Shown here: one piece after another, positions 24,295 to 38,300 of the stretch | Layout: the number at the start of each line of letters is the position of its first letter | Numbering within the stretch: the stretch's first letter is position 1 | NCBI GenBank assembly: GCA_964036665.1 | Contig: OZ038533.1 | Span: 18,658,575-18,722,574, forward strand | Length of the DNA stretch: 64,000 bases | DNA from: Gordius sp. MW1 | Lineage: Eukaryota > Nematomorpha > Gordioida > Gordea > Gordiidae | Reading direction: 5' to 3' | Program-made: the position numbers and the translations under genes | The notes under the pieces: generated by a model | Databases searched by the model: none | What the model was told of the DNA's origin: nothing | What the model saw: the letters and a program-made list of their open reading frames with translations, nothing else

Positions 24295-24901
24295 CCCTCG
24301 AGAGTATTCGTGTGTACACAACGCAAATTATAAATTTAAATATTAAACGCAATTTAAGTCTAATGAATCTGGGCTTTTCAGTAGCTTAATTTTTTATCAA
24401 GAACTAGGTTAGGTGAAAATTTCATAGGTTTTGGCTTAATACTTTTTAAAAGAAGCTTTTTGGCTCGTGGGGTTCTGTTTCTTATACCCCACGAATACTC
24501 TCACGTAAGTTTTTTTCTATATGAAAAAATGTATGTATTTTTTTATATGAAGATATATTTTACAATTTGTGTTTTTAATACATTTTGAACATTCTTTTAA
24601 TAAAAAATCACGTTTATTTTGATTTATTTTAAGGTATATGATGTCAAGAGGTAAAATGAGGGGAAGCTCTAAAATAACCAAAATAAAAATGGGGGTCCAG
24701 AAAATTGTTAATAAGTTTTGTAATGTTGATTAGATTTATATCAAAATTTATACCATCAATCTTAAAACCTTTATAAACATATGTTTTAAATTTCAAAGGT
24801 TTAAAGGAATACTTTGAAAGTTATAAGAAGTTAAAAAGTGGGGTAGAGTTATACCCCATGAATACTCTCGCGTTGGGGATTTTTAGGAATACTCTCGAGG
24901 G
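24295..24901. mobile_element. piggyBac-like MITE
   Basis: CCCTCGAGAGTATTC at the left and its perfect complement GAATACTCTCGAGGG at the right. TTAA precedes the left end and TTTTAA follows the right. CCC...GGG ends at a TTAA target are the pattern of piggyBac elements. Two more GAATACTCTC motifs lie inside. No transposase. Confidence 0.65.
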
Positions 24902-24906
24902 TTTTA

Positions 24907-25500
24907 ATTATAAATAATAGGTGACGTCTCACAATTGATAAATTATTGCGATTTAAGATATGCGTAGCTATTTACTCTATGGGGAAACAATGGCGCGATC
25001 AAAAAAATAATAATTTAAAGCTCACACAATTTATTTTCCCGTTCGTTTTTTATCATTTTCTTTGTAAATTGTGGAATTATTAATTAAGTTAGTTTCGCAC
25101 GAAGATCAAGAAGAAAAAACATCGGGCAATAATCAGATAAACATTTCTGATGGCGATTTTCCGCTGAACAAAATATGTTTTAATTAAGTCATCCAAATTT
25201 TGAGATAAATGAGGTTTTAAAAGTGCACAAATGGCCTTTTTAACCTTTTTTGTGGCCATATTTCCACGCCATTTATGATTTGTGTTAATAATATTATCCT
25301 ATGAATATTAGTCAGATAACGGTATGGAATCACAAGTCAATATTTGTATACCTGTGTAATTAATATGGCAAAAACATTTTAGGTGCAATTTTCCATCATA
25401 AATCACTTGTTTGTTTTAAAACTTTAGGGCTACCTGCTTGCCAAATTTGTTAACCATAATTTAACCTAACTCTTTGCAACATATCGCGCTTATATATTAC
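24907..25500. other. AT-rich spacer, no gene seen
   Basis: Lies beyond the 3' end of the co-repressor gene. No repeat family or exon was recognised. Confidence 0.4.
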
Positions 25501-25508
25501 ATGTGTTG

Positions 25509-25514
25509 TTTATT
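25509..25514 (-). terminator. Candidate poly(A) signal for the co-repressor gene
   Basis: AATAAA on the minus strand about 295 bases after the stop codon. It is a plausible cleavage signal, but such hexamers are frequent in AT-rich DNA. Confidence 0.3.
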
Positions 25515-25808
25515 AAATAAAATATGATATTTCACGCATCTGATAAACGATAGTGTCTCATATAATACACGTATGACGGTCAATATACATGTTATAGCAT
25601 GAATTATTAATTTAATATATATTAGTCGATATATCAGATATTCATAAACGACCATATCGTCTCGACCACACCGCCCCACAGTTTCTGCATTTAAACCTGC
25701 CTACGGATAACAGGCATCACAATGTAACTTTGTTAATTTTGAGCGTTCTAGCTTAGCTAAGGGGGACTCAAATCTTTCCCAAGACATCCATTGAAACTTG
25801 AAAGATAT

Positions 25809-26317
25809 TCAGGAAGAAACTGAGGGAGCATTAGCGGGCTGCCCAGGAGGGGGTTGGGTCAGGGGTTCGCAGGTGGTAGTAGTAGTGTCTCCTCGCGAGG
25901 TAGAGGTAGGACTCAGGCTGGGGTTGTTGGAACTGTAACTAGAGGTCGGGCTTTGGGTAAAACGTCTCAAGGGATTCCAAAGTTTAATACTGTCTGCCCC
26001 ATCGACCGTCTGGTTAATTTGGTGCCTTATAACCGCGCCCAACAGATCTTCACTCGTGGGCAATTGGCGAAGTCTGTGGCGATAGGTTATGGAATCTTGC
26101 GGGCAACTTATGGTGTTTTGAACGTCTTCGTCGTCCTTGGGCAGGGCGGATAGAAAAGCCTCTTGGGCCGCCACTCGCTCTTGGTCCGAGTTGGGGTTGA
26201 TAGTTTTGCCAAATCGGGTTGCCAACAACAAATTCGAGCTGGGTTCCTTGAGGTCTTGGGGTTGATTCGCGGTGCTAAAGTTAGCTTGGGTGGCCGTAAT
26301 GGTGGAAGAAGATGGAT
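25809..26317 (-). CDS. Co-repressor exon 16 (CoRNR-like motif, stop)
   Basis: Follows a TTTTTTCAG acceptor. 169 codons including TGA: a low-complexity Ser/Thr/Pro/Asn-rich C-terminus with one ordered-looking segment, QERVAAQEAFLSALP, and EDLLGAVIRHQI (26016-26042), which fits the LxxxIxxxI receptor-interaction motif. Phase matches exon 15. Confidence 0.85.
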
Positions 26318-29300
26318 CTGAAAAAAATAAACGACCACATGATTAAATCAGTGTATAAACTCAGTTAAACTCGTTGTTAAAATTGTTCGTACGTCCTCGG
26401 TCATTTTAACCGGTATATGTATCTACTTTAATATTAGATAAAAGAATAGGTAAGGAAGGATACAACAATGAGAGAGAATCCACTGATAATAAGTAAGAGA
26501 TTCTGAAAGTTTTGTTTTAAAGGTTAGACGTGTAAAATAATAAAGGTTAATCAGTGGTAAACTTAAGCAAAGGAATCCGCGAAGATCGCCCAAAACCCCT
26601 TTATGTAAATATAGCATATAATGTGTGTTCTGTGCGACTAATGATTACCGGTTTAAGCGAATAATTCAATTGGGTTGATGAGTTTATAAAATTTAGCCTC
26701 ATGTTCAATTTATAATTTCCTGATTTATGATTAAAGTAATTTAGCAAAAAAAATATAGCGGCCAAACAAACTTACTTTGACAATCGTTGTAGCGAAAGCG
26801 TTTGTAACGTTCGTGACTGGAGAGCTCCCCCCTTTTGCCATCATCCCCGTCAACTGAAGATACATCGTTTTCGACACGTCGCTTGATTCCTATTATACAT
26901 CGTAACATAATTTCATTTTAATTAAATTTTGTTGATCGGTGTACATCTAGAAGGTACGTAGGGAAGACCAGCTGCCCCCTTCCATATAGGAATTATAGTA
27001 TATTAGTGTCCATGGTAGTGTTGTATAAAGGGCTGGGTTTTGTTTGGTCGACCCATGGTTTTAGTCGACAAAACATAAACAGCTTTGGGATGTTAATCTT
27101 TAGTCGACTAAAACCAAAAGTCGACCAAGCAAAACCCAGCACACTAGTCCATGAGCGTAGTGGACTGGATTTATAAGGGGGGGGGGCAATAATGAGAGGG
27201 ACAAAATGATAATTATTAGTAATTTTGATCATAATTTTATTAAATCTTAAAGAATTTTTGGATGCCCCTGTTAGTGTCGATGCAATTTATTTTGTCTTCG
27301 GGTTTTAAACAATAAACATCAAAAATCAATTAGATAACATCGTTGTATAAAACGCATTGTAGAGGTTCAACCCGAGCCAATCGCAAAAATATTGTTTACT
27401 ACGTATTAGTGTTGTAAAAACGGCTGTGTTTTTATTGGTCGACCTTCAACAAAGACTGAAGGTCAATTCGGCCTTTTCTCAAATTTAGACTTAGCCTAAA
27501 GGTCGACTGAGAAAAACAGACCAAAAAATCTTGGTCTGTATAAATTTAGTCGACCAAAACCAAAGGTCGATGTCGAGCCAATTCAAACCTTGTTCCACGA
27601 GCGTGGTCGAGCGAGAGCTATCTCTGAAGGGCTGGGCCGTACAAGCTGTGTGACTACTCAAATCAACGGGCTGTTCGGTCGTTCCAAAATCGTAAGGATC
27701 GTAGGGGGGCGGGCTCGGGTCGGAGCCTACCAAGGGAATTTTGGGTTCGGAGTTTGGTCTTTTGCGACCATCTTTAAGTGACGAAAAGCTACCATTGAAG
27801 AGATCGCGTTGCGGGGTCGAGCGACCGGTGGCTAAACCCGCTAAATGGGTTTTGGCCGGGTCGGGGCTGACAATCTTAACGGGGCTGACCATCTTAACGG
27901 GCGTTAGATTTGGGCGCGGCGAAGGGGGGCTTTCGCAATTGCTTCCTATTTCTGGATATTAACAAACAAACAAACGTGAGATTACAAAATTAATGCTGAA
28001 TTAAGGGCGGATGCATGAATGTAGGGAACGTGGCGCGTTAATGTCATAAATTATGGTTGTCCCTTTTTAAACTTGAATGTGTTGGTATTTCCCGCTCAAA
28101 ATACCAACTGTAGATTACGATAGATAAGATACACGCGATAAATCTAAAAATGTTTCGATTGATGGCTTTGATCGCGTCGAATAACATCTTTATTTTGATA
28201 CTTTTTCAAAATGTTAAACCATTTCATATAATGTCTCCCACATATTTCCTATCTCTCGATCCTTACAAAATTATCGAATGCTGGTAAAGAGAAATTTAAC
28301 ATTAGTCGACCAAACTAGCGCCGAAAAAGGTTCAGTATTTACATGGGCGTATCCAGGTTTTGAATTAGGGGGGGGGGAGCAAAAGGTTTAAAAGTTTATT
28401 TAGAGGGGGGCAAAACATAAAATTTTTTAATTTTCAATGTTTTTGCATTTTTTTTTTCTCGTAAATTAGGGGGGGGCAGCCCCCCCCCCCTGACGCCCAT
28501 GGGTATTTATAACTAGTTGTAATTATCTCCAACAAAACTTTTATTATAAACATTTGTGCAACCACGCACGGGGCAGATGTGTCTTTGACTAGTCGTGTAC
28601 CTTTAAGGGTCGAAATAGGGAGAGGCTGACACGTAGGACTTCCGCTGCTTTCCATTGTTTCTCGACTCACGTTCTCGTTCCTAAAAATTAAAGGAGCTAA
28701 ATTATTCGATTGCTTACCCAAAATTGAGTTAACCCGACTAAAACCAAAACCGACATTTGCTGAAAAAATTTAGGGATATCTTCTATTAGCCCCGCATACC
28801 AACAATCAACCTGTCGCAAGTTGAGTTTTAAATTAAAGATTCTGGTACCCACTTTCAACGCATATATATTTACCTTTAATCAAAAATTGATATGAAAGCT
28901 TATACAAAATTACGAAGTTAAGCTTCGATTTCCAATGCCACACTTAGTGTTGTAAAAACGGCTGGGTTTGTTCGGTCGACGTCTGGCCTTAGTCGACTAA
29001 ATTTAAACACACCAAAAGTTTGACCAAAAAACATTGGGCGTCTATTTATGCGACTAAGAAAAACAGACACCAAAAAGAACAATAAAAATTTGGTCTATCT
29101 AGGCGAATATGAAAAACAGACACCAAAAACCATTGGTCTGTTTATGTTTAGTCGACTAAAAAAACAAAAAATCGGCTATAAAACCCAGGTCTTATTACAA
29201 CACTGCTACATACATGCACGTACAACTTACACCAACTTGGGGGGAGGGGGTGTGGTGGGCAGTGAAATTTGAGATTTCGTCAGAGTGGGCTTTTCAACAA

Positions 29301-32300
29301 GATCCAACAAAGCGTCATCCGAACTATCTTGAAGCGGGTCAGCGGGGTTGGGGAGACCGGAGCGGCTCGGGGACGAGTTGCTTTTCATTATGGTCTGCCC
29401 GAGTATCTTTTTGTTGGAGGCGTTACACGAATTGGTCGAGTTACAATTTCCGTTATTCTACGATAAAATAAAAAATTGAAAATCAAGTATGCCAACTAAA
29501 TTTTACGAAAATTCGAAGACTTTGGCGAAGCGACGCAAAAAAACTTTGTAATCCTATTTGGTTAAAGGTTTTCCAAGAAATATCGGAAAATCCATTGTTC
29601 GGTTTATGAAAGAAAAAATTGGTTTTCGCGAGATATGGGTGTGACAGTTAAGGTTTAAAGTGGTCGGGGCAAAAATTATCTAAATCATGAGTGAGAAAGG
29701 TGTAGACTAAGGTTTTACTTGTTGCGATTTCGATGTTATTTTTCGCTTTTTCACGACTTTCTTCTTGATGAGCTTCTTGTAGTTTTCCTCCTTCTTGGTC
29801 ATGTAATAGTGCAAAACGACATCGGCGGTCGACTAAAGCGATAAAAATACATATATCATGCAATCACCAAACATAAACTCTGATCGCTTAATTAACAATT
29901 AATAAAATAATCAATTTTAACCGTAAGCATATTTGCACCAAAAAATCACTTTTTGCAATATTGTCGTGTGCTAGAGTCAATAAATTTTTTGCCTCGCACT
30001 TTTAGTAATTTTATATCGAGTATAAACAAGCCGTGTATAGGAATGGATGTTGGTAAAAAGTGTAATCGGCATAATACCTATACCCCTATCTAGTAGCTAG
30101 GATAAATAGCTTTCAAGTGGTGTCGTAAAAACGGCTGGGTTTTGTTTGGTCAACCTTCGGTGTTAGTTGACTAAACATAAACAGACCAACGATTTATTGG
30201 TCTACTTTTCTTAGTCGACCACTGGGCTTAATCGAAATTTGCGACACTACTTCAAGTTTAAAAAAAGTCCGGCTTATTATATCCTTAAAATCCTCATTTT
30301 TAAAAATACCCTTAAATTCATTCTATAGGAATATACCTTGTTGGGAAGGTGCCGAGAGATCAAGCCAAATTCTTTAGGGTTACTGACGTAAAATTTCTTG
30401 AAAAGCTCTCGTTCATCCGCGGTCCACAAGTTGACGTACTTCAACCGTATGGCGCGCTCGGTTAAGGGGTCGTTTAAGCCAGCAAAATTTGGCGCTCTTG
30501 TGGGACTAGAGCGCTCTAGCGCCGGCTCTTGAGCGTCGAGCGTTTTCTGACCTGCCCCTACCACGCGGTGTGGGTCTACGTAATAGCATCGCCTTTCGGC
30601 CGCGCGCTCAGCGCTCGTGAGTAGGCGCGGTATCGTGGCGGACAGTCTATAAAGACGCTTCTTCTCTTCCTGAGCGTCAAATAATATAATAAATAAAAAT
30701 ATAATAACTAAGTTTAAAGAAACTTGCGATCTGTGATTACTAGGATGTTGATATGTAAAACTAATAAATAGATATAATATATTTTATGTTTGCCATGACT
30801 TTCGCATACTGCATAGCCTTCCCCTAAAAGTCTCTAGATTTCTTAATAAACACCAAATTTAATGTGCGGGTCAAAACTTCTAAAACTAAAGTAGTGCAAT
30901 CTAATATTCAATTATTCAAAAGCCAGTCATTAAAGAAAAGCAAAACATAATAAAAACTTAAGGTTAATAAACCGACGAATAGTTTTAAACATTTCACCAC
31001 CTCTTGTTCGTGAAGTCGCTTAGAAATTTCCTCCACGTCCGTCTCTGTGCGCGCGTAATTCCCCATGGTATTTCGCGTCCATATCCTATAATACACGTAA
31101 ATAATGAAATTGCTTGAAAATGTGTTTATCGAGAGGGAGGGAGTAGTAAATATTTAAAGGTTTGTGTGCATGGGCGAAGCCAAGGAGGGGGCAGGGAGGA
31201 GCAAGTACCCCCCCCTGCAAATCCAAAAAATTGAAATTTATTAAATAGATTAAGGATAACGTGATAAAATTTTAGGCAAAAATTATCTGTTCACCAGTAT
31301 AGTCTATGGTTATTCCTTTTTACTAAACACACATAAGTTACGAACCTTTTGAGCCTCTCTTTCTCCATTCGGTCGTCTCTTAGCTCGGGAAATTGATTCT
31401 CGAAAAACTCTCTAACCTTAGCATCCTTGTTCCTAAAAGACAAACAAAAAAACAGTCATATAGTGTATGTAAAAAGCGGAAAAAAAATTATAGTAGTTTT
31501 AGTTTAACGGGCAATTGGGGACTATCACAGTTTAAAGTAACTTTTGTCATGCCGTAAGAAAATTCGGACAACCAAAGCAAAAGAAGCATGTAAAACTAAT
31601 CAAAATGCATTTCATTTATCCCATTGGCTATCTCAAATACTAAACCGCTATTCGAATTTCACACTAGTGTCGTCAAAGAACATAATGCCACGAATATTTA
31701 CTCACTTTTAAATATTTTGGTCCGTTTATGGTCCACTAAAACCAAAGGCCGACTAAAAAAACGCAGCCGTTCACAACATTATTTTAGACAGCTCCTAGAA
31801 CAGTTTGGAGGGCGATGCTAATTACACCTAAACTCGTCTATATTACAAAATTCGCTAAAAATTTCATAGGTGGTGAAGGATATATAGCAGACACACACTA
31901 ATAAATAGATTTAGAAATATGGTTTTTATAAGAACCAATTAAGCAGGTCGGGTATAAAGTGTTGAGGAAATAATACCTTCGCTTAGCTAATTTTTTCGAT
32001 TTAGCGACAGACTCCTTCCAAGCATCCATCTTTTGTTGATATTTTTCCCGAAATTCTCGATACTAAAAACGTAGTTTAGCGCAAAATGTAAATACATAAA
32101 TAACAGCCAAAATTTAACGCGTATTAAATATCATGGTGCAAAATAGTGAATTGTAAAAAGGACTGGGGTTATTTGGTCGCCCTTTGGTTTTAGTGTTTAT
32201 CTTTAGTCGACTAAAACCAAAGGCCGACCAAGCAAAATCCAGCCGTTAAACAACACTAGTGAAAAAAGGTCATTGCCAAACTGGATAAAAATCTTACCCG

Positions 32301-35300
32301 AGCGTGAAACGATTTCCGATCACTCCCAAGCTGTGTTTTGATAAGACCCAGGACAACCTTCATCCTACGATTTAATTTAAAAAAATTGAGGGATTATGTT
32401 TACGAAAAATATTTTAAGCATTTTATTCGAAAAACGGTATTCAAAGTGCTTAAATAGCTTCGAAAGAAACCTTTCAATATGGGGGAAGGTCAATTTCGAT
32501 ATGGGAAGGTGGGAATATCAGATGTTGATAATTTTCATGAAATATTTACAATGCATAATAAATACATTTGTTACAAGAACACTACATACGTTAACAATAA
32601 CGTGCCCTTATGCGCCATTTGGCGTAAGAAGAGGCTCAACCTTAGATTGCACTTACTAAGCTCTTGGGAGTCTGGGGGCAAATAGAAATACATTTTAAAA
32701 GAAGCTACCTGGGATTTTAAAGACGTCCCATATTAAGTACTTTCATATTAACCAAATTTGGTATAAATAGGGGCAACCGTGGCCAAATATGGTAAAAAAG
32801 GACTACCATCAAAACTCGCCACATTTCCCTAACCTAACCTCAACGTTTTACCATACATTTAAGAATTGTTTGATTAAAAATCAGTTAAAATAGTGGACTC
32901 CTACTTGCTATCTCGACACGGGTCGGATGTTAAAAGTTGCTCCAAAAATGCTCGGCTCGGCGGGTCGGTACCGACGGGTTCAACCAGGGTATCGGACTAA
33001 ATGGGGGCCGTTAAAGAGAAAATTTAATCACATTTTTCTACTCAGCAGTGCATCTGCACATAAAAATTTTTGAGACATTTTTGGCAATAATGTAAAATCC
33101 TAGACTAGATAGACAGCTCATCAACGCACAAAATGTGTACCCTTTTTTCCGCCATTTTAATGATAACATAGTAAAGCGGTGATTATATCGATATTAGTAA
33201 TTTTTGTATGTTAAATAATCTTTAAAGGGGAAATAAAAAATATTGAATTGGGTAGATATCAGAAACGGCATTTTTAAATAAATATCATTTACACGATACT
33301 TCAAAGTTAAAAATGTAAAAACTGTGATGAAAATTTGTTTAATAATATTAATTTATTGACGTTCGTTCTAATTTAAAATCTAGTGAGGAAGATAAATTGA
33401 CTGTTATAGGGCTAAATGACTTGGTTGAAATACATCAGTTGTTGTCTTCAAAATGGAGGAAAATTTGACACACAATTTACCATATAAAACATTTGGCATG
33501 AGCAAATATATCTGACATACAACATCAGATTTGAACAAATTCCTATTTTATCGTCACTGAGAAATGATAAAACTCATTACATTCTCAATCTTTACCTTTT
33601 AACTATTGGAATGCTAAAAAAATTATGTTGTTGATGTCAAATCCTAGCTAGGGCGTAGCCAAGGGGGGGGGGGGGGGGGCGGCTGCCCCCCCCCCCTTAA
33701 TTCATACATTTTTTGAAATTTATAAAAATTGTGGCTAAATTTCAAAAAATGTTCATTATGCCCCTCCCTCAATCATTATTGCCACCCTCTAATTCCAATG
33801 CTGGCTACGCCCATGTCAACATCATCATGTTATTAGTTTTGAGGTGAAAAGTTGTATTTCAAACATTATAAGGAGCTAATAATTAAAAACGTAAAAACAC
33901 ATAAATTAGCCTAAATTTTTGCGAAAATTAAAGTATTAAATAATAGCTAAAAATTGACTAATTGAATCCTCCTCTCCTCTCATCAAAGTAAGATTACTAC
34001 TAAAACAAATCGCAATGCTGCATTAATACTATAAAACATTTCAAATTTTTTAAAAATTCACCATTTCCTGGACAGTGATGGGGTCAAACGTAATGAAAAT
34101 ACCACACGATATAATAGGTAGTAATGTAAATAAAAATTTAGCATTACGTTTAAATCCAACGTTGTCGCAGAGGAGGCTGCTCCGGTCGCGGTTTCCTGAA
34201 AAACATATTAACACACACAAAAAAATAAGCTTGCTTCTAATTAGATTAGGCACCGACAACAGGTATTAATTTAAAAACCTAATAATTCTGCATGAATCAA
34301 ACCAAAACCGAAGTTAGATTAAAGTAAGTGTGTTTTTTAAATACATTTTTGGATGGAAAACCTTTTAAAAATAAACTCGTCGCAATTAGACTACTATAAA
34401 ACGATAGATTTTACAGGCTTGAGACAAAAAATTCAAGTTTCGTGATGCAAAAAACATGTATGACTCCTCAGCTAATTTCGGCACAGCAGGTTTCAATATA
34501 TTCTCTCTCTCTCTATCTATGTATTATTTAGCCCTCTTTGTTTAACGTTAGAAACATTTAGTGGTGGTAGCCATTATTATTGAGCTGGACAATTTTTCTC
34601 TAAAGCCACATGACATGCAATGAAGTTTATCGAACGAAACCGATAAATTTAGCAATCACTTATACACTAGCTAGGCACAGAACACGACCATGAAATTTGC
34701 AGATTACATCCAATTCTTTTGGTTGTCCGTCGGTCCTTTAGAACTTTATTATTGATTGCCGCCATATGCAATTCTTACGATGTCCTATCTTGTCCTGTCC
34801 AAAGTTCGTACCTTCCACCCCCCCCCCCAGGTATTTCGTGTGTTGGTCGGAGGTCGAAGTACGTTATATTTTTAGCAACGTTATATTTTTAAAATGAAGG
34901 ACCTGATTGCGTTTGAGGACGTCCTTCCACACCCAAGCGTCTTCTATAAAGTCGCCCCGTTTTTCCAGCTCCCCCAAATCCTTCCCGCACTGAACCAACG
35001 ATTTGTGGACGCTAGATTCCGGGGATATTTTGGTGAAGCGGTAATTTAATTCCCTCGATATTTCGTTCTATAGTAGCCCGGGCGAAATAGATATATATTC
35101 TCGTTGCGTTGTGTTACGATTAAGTTAGATATTAACACCACACCGTATAGTTGTAAAAAGGCTGGGTTTTGTTTAGTCGACCAAAACCAAAAGTCGACCA
35201 AACAAAACCCAGCCGTTTTTACACTACTACATCGAGTTCGTAACGTGACACGCGGATACCACAACAAACTGCGTTGAATTTTGTCAGGCGCGTCTCTCCA

Positions 35301-38300
35301 AAGAAATGGACAAATTAATAAAAAGGTCGGTCCTGAGAAATAAGTGAGTTTTGTATTTCCAAATCAAACCTCGAAAATTCAAAAAACCTATTAAAAACCC
35401 TTTAATTGCCTACCCATTTTTACTGTATACACCAATTTAGATCGCGCTCGAAGCTAAAGCTTTTGACGCTTCCCTACCTTATTTTGCGCCAGCGTTTCCA
35501 GTTTATGCTCCAGCGTTTCTATGCAAGAATCCAAGGTCCTAATGTCGGAGATGATTCGCGATTTGAGCATGGCGAAGGGGTTAAACGTCGGGTCGGTGTT
35601 GTTGAGCGGAGATAACGCTACCGGAGGAGGGCCCGGTTTTTTGCTAGAAGCCAGGACCGACGGTTTGGGTTGTTGAGCCCCGACCTGCTGGAGCCTAGCG
35701 GCAATGGGCTGAGGCTTAGGCCCGGGCGAGGTGTAATAATCACGGCCCGAGGCCTCTAGGGAATTGATGTAGGCCGCGGGTACGCCGAGGCAACGCAAAA
35801 ATTCGATCTGACAAGCCGTGGGATATTCGTTCGGCGTGAGCGCTTTGTTGATATTATGATTGTTATTGTTGATGGGGTGGTAAGCGTTGCCCAAGCTGCT
35901 ATTTAGAGCGGCGAGCTGAGCCTGATTGGGTGTGAGATAGTAGGGGTTGGTGACGTTAGGGTATGGTAACGTCGCGCTGTAATACGGAAATTCTTGGCTC
36001 CCTGAGCCACCACCCGGCGCCTTGGCTTTTAAAGCGAGCCCCTGTGTGTGGTTGTAAAAATTAAACGTTGATGATATAGTGTTGTAAAAACGGCTGGGTT
36101 TCGTTTGGTCGACGACCTTTGACTTTACCGTGACTAACGGTCGCCTCTGGTCAGTTTTTCCGATTTCGACTAAGCCTAGGGGTCGAATAAGAAAAGGAGA
36201 CCAACAAACAAGGGTCGACCAAACAAAACCCAGCCGTTTTTATAAAATACTAGTTGACGAGGCAAATATTATAGGTGGCACAGAGACCAGAAAAACTCAG
36301 CCCGGCCTTGATAAAATTTAAACGGGCCCGTGCGGGCCGGTACCTTAAGAATAATTGGAAATGTATTCATTTTGCTTTGCGTTTGAGATGTGTATAATCT
36401 ACGCTCTAATTGATCATCTTCTCTACGGTTCTACATTTTCTAATAATTATTCTATTCAAATCCAAAAAAGGGGAAAATACGTACTTCTTATAATATATTT
36501 TAGGGTTAAATGAATGAGTTCTTCCTGCGAGAGAGTCTAGAGAATCTCTTTGCCGATATCGAGCCTCTCACCTCATATTTCTTACTAATTTGGTCGATTC
36601 GCTATTCATCAAATTATTATTACACGTTAAATAAACTTCCCTAGTTTTGTTCATTTAGTAAGGCAGACAGGTCGAATGACTATGGGCGTAGCCAGGATTG
36701 GAATTAGATGGGAGCAATAATGATCTAGGGAGGGGCAAAATGAACATTTTTTGAAAATTAAGCCATCATTTTAATAAATCTTAACGAAATTTTGAATTTA
36801 GAGGGGGCAGACGCCCCTTCCAATCCCCTCCCCTTGGCTACGCCCATGGGTGGCTTTAATGGTCTGGGCCGGCCAAGCCTTACAATAAAAAAAGAAGAGC
36901 CTAAAAAAATGTTTACTTACTTCATCATTACAGACACGCCGCGCCGTGTTGCCTGAAGCTTTTGTAGCGTTGTTAGCGTAAGGATCCGCATTGCTTTGTA
37001 GCCTTTTGTAAGGGTTGTTGTTCGGTTGGTTCGCAGCCCCAGCGTTATCGGGGTTAAGTCTGGTCTCCAATTGGCTAGGGTCACTGTGCGGTAAATAAAA
37101 TTTGCGATAATTGAAATGCTAAAATCTTTAATAAAAACATTTCAAACGGGAATGAGAGAGTCAATGGACAAAAGGTTTTGAAATTTATCATATTAAATCC
37201 ACTATTTTGCCCTAATATCAGTTGCCAGAAAACTTATGAAAAACCAAAAATTTCGTTAAATGTCAGATTGCCCTACTAAATTTGATCATTATCGGTAAAT
37301 CGTTTTTGTAATAAGAATCGAGGTACTAAATCAAAACCAAAGCCATTGCCAGATTGCACGACTGAACAAATAAGTTTAGAGGAGTTAAGTAAGAATACAA
37401 CACAAAGTGGCATAAAAGGTTTGCTTTGTTGTGAACTAGTTGAATTCAAGATCTATAAGGAATCAGAGTTGAGCACCACACTAGTATAAAATGTCGAAAA
37501 ATTAAATTGACAACACGATTTTGTCTTTGTAAACCCCAGCTATTTTTATGTTTGTTTGAAAAAAAACTTTTTTATCTTTTTATAGATGTCACGATCCCGG
37601 CCAACGTATAAATGAGGAGTCATCATAGCCGAGAGCAAACAAGCTTTTTAAAAAAGAGGATCTAGGTCAAGTCTAGATGATGAAGATGTAACTAAGCGCG
37701 CGCCAAGCGAAATGAAACTCCCCCGTTGTGGTACATAAGGCAAAATAATTGCCCGGTATTTATATGTAAATAAGTGGGTAGCGCGTTAAAGCCTTTTCCC
37801 TCCCTTACAAGTTTTTGCCAAAATTTAGATCTACACTTTAGCGTTCCGACGTGCTCATGGACGTTCGGGAACGGTGCATTAATTTTTTCAAAGAACTTAA
37901 TAAAGGCTCAACTTCCTCAAAAATTTCTAATTTGAAAGAGTACTTTTATATCAGGCAAAAGATCACAATGGAAATCGTTAAATCCAACACGATTTCCATA
38001 CACGGATCAATGCCATCCGTTTAGTTATAGCGCGTTTTTATATTTTTTTTGGTCGTGTATGTAATTTTTTGTATATCATCTAATATCAAATAAAATTTTT
38101 AGATATAAAAAATTTAATCTTTTAGTCATACAATCAATCGCCATTGCCATGGTAAAACCTAAATTTTATTCGCGGATAGATTCAATATGCCCATTCTTGA
38201 AGAACACGAAAAAACGGACAATGCCTTTTAATCGTTTTATTTAGAATTATTTTCGTTCTTATATCCTTTACTTTTTCGAATGTCATTATATAATAACACC

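Noticed and set aside
29231-29457. Second SANT domain expected after exon 11
   Set aside because: Exons 12-16 and the intervening introns were read for a Trp-containing SANT pattern and none was found; reported as absence rather than a feature.
33661-33700. Long G-run followed by C-run as a separate regulatory hairpin
   Set aside because: It is the normal interior of a family A MITE, seen in many copies.
34156-34210. GC-rich 48-base segment after a TTTTTCAG acceptor, possible extra co-repressor exon
   Set aside because: It is phase-neutral, has no counterpart in NCoR, and does not repair the exon 5/6 phase mismatch. It remains possible as an alternative exon.
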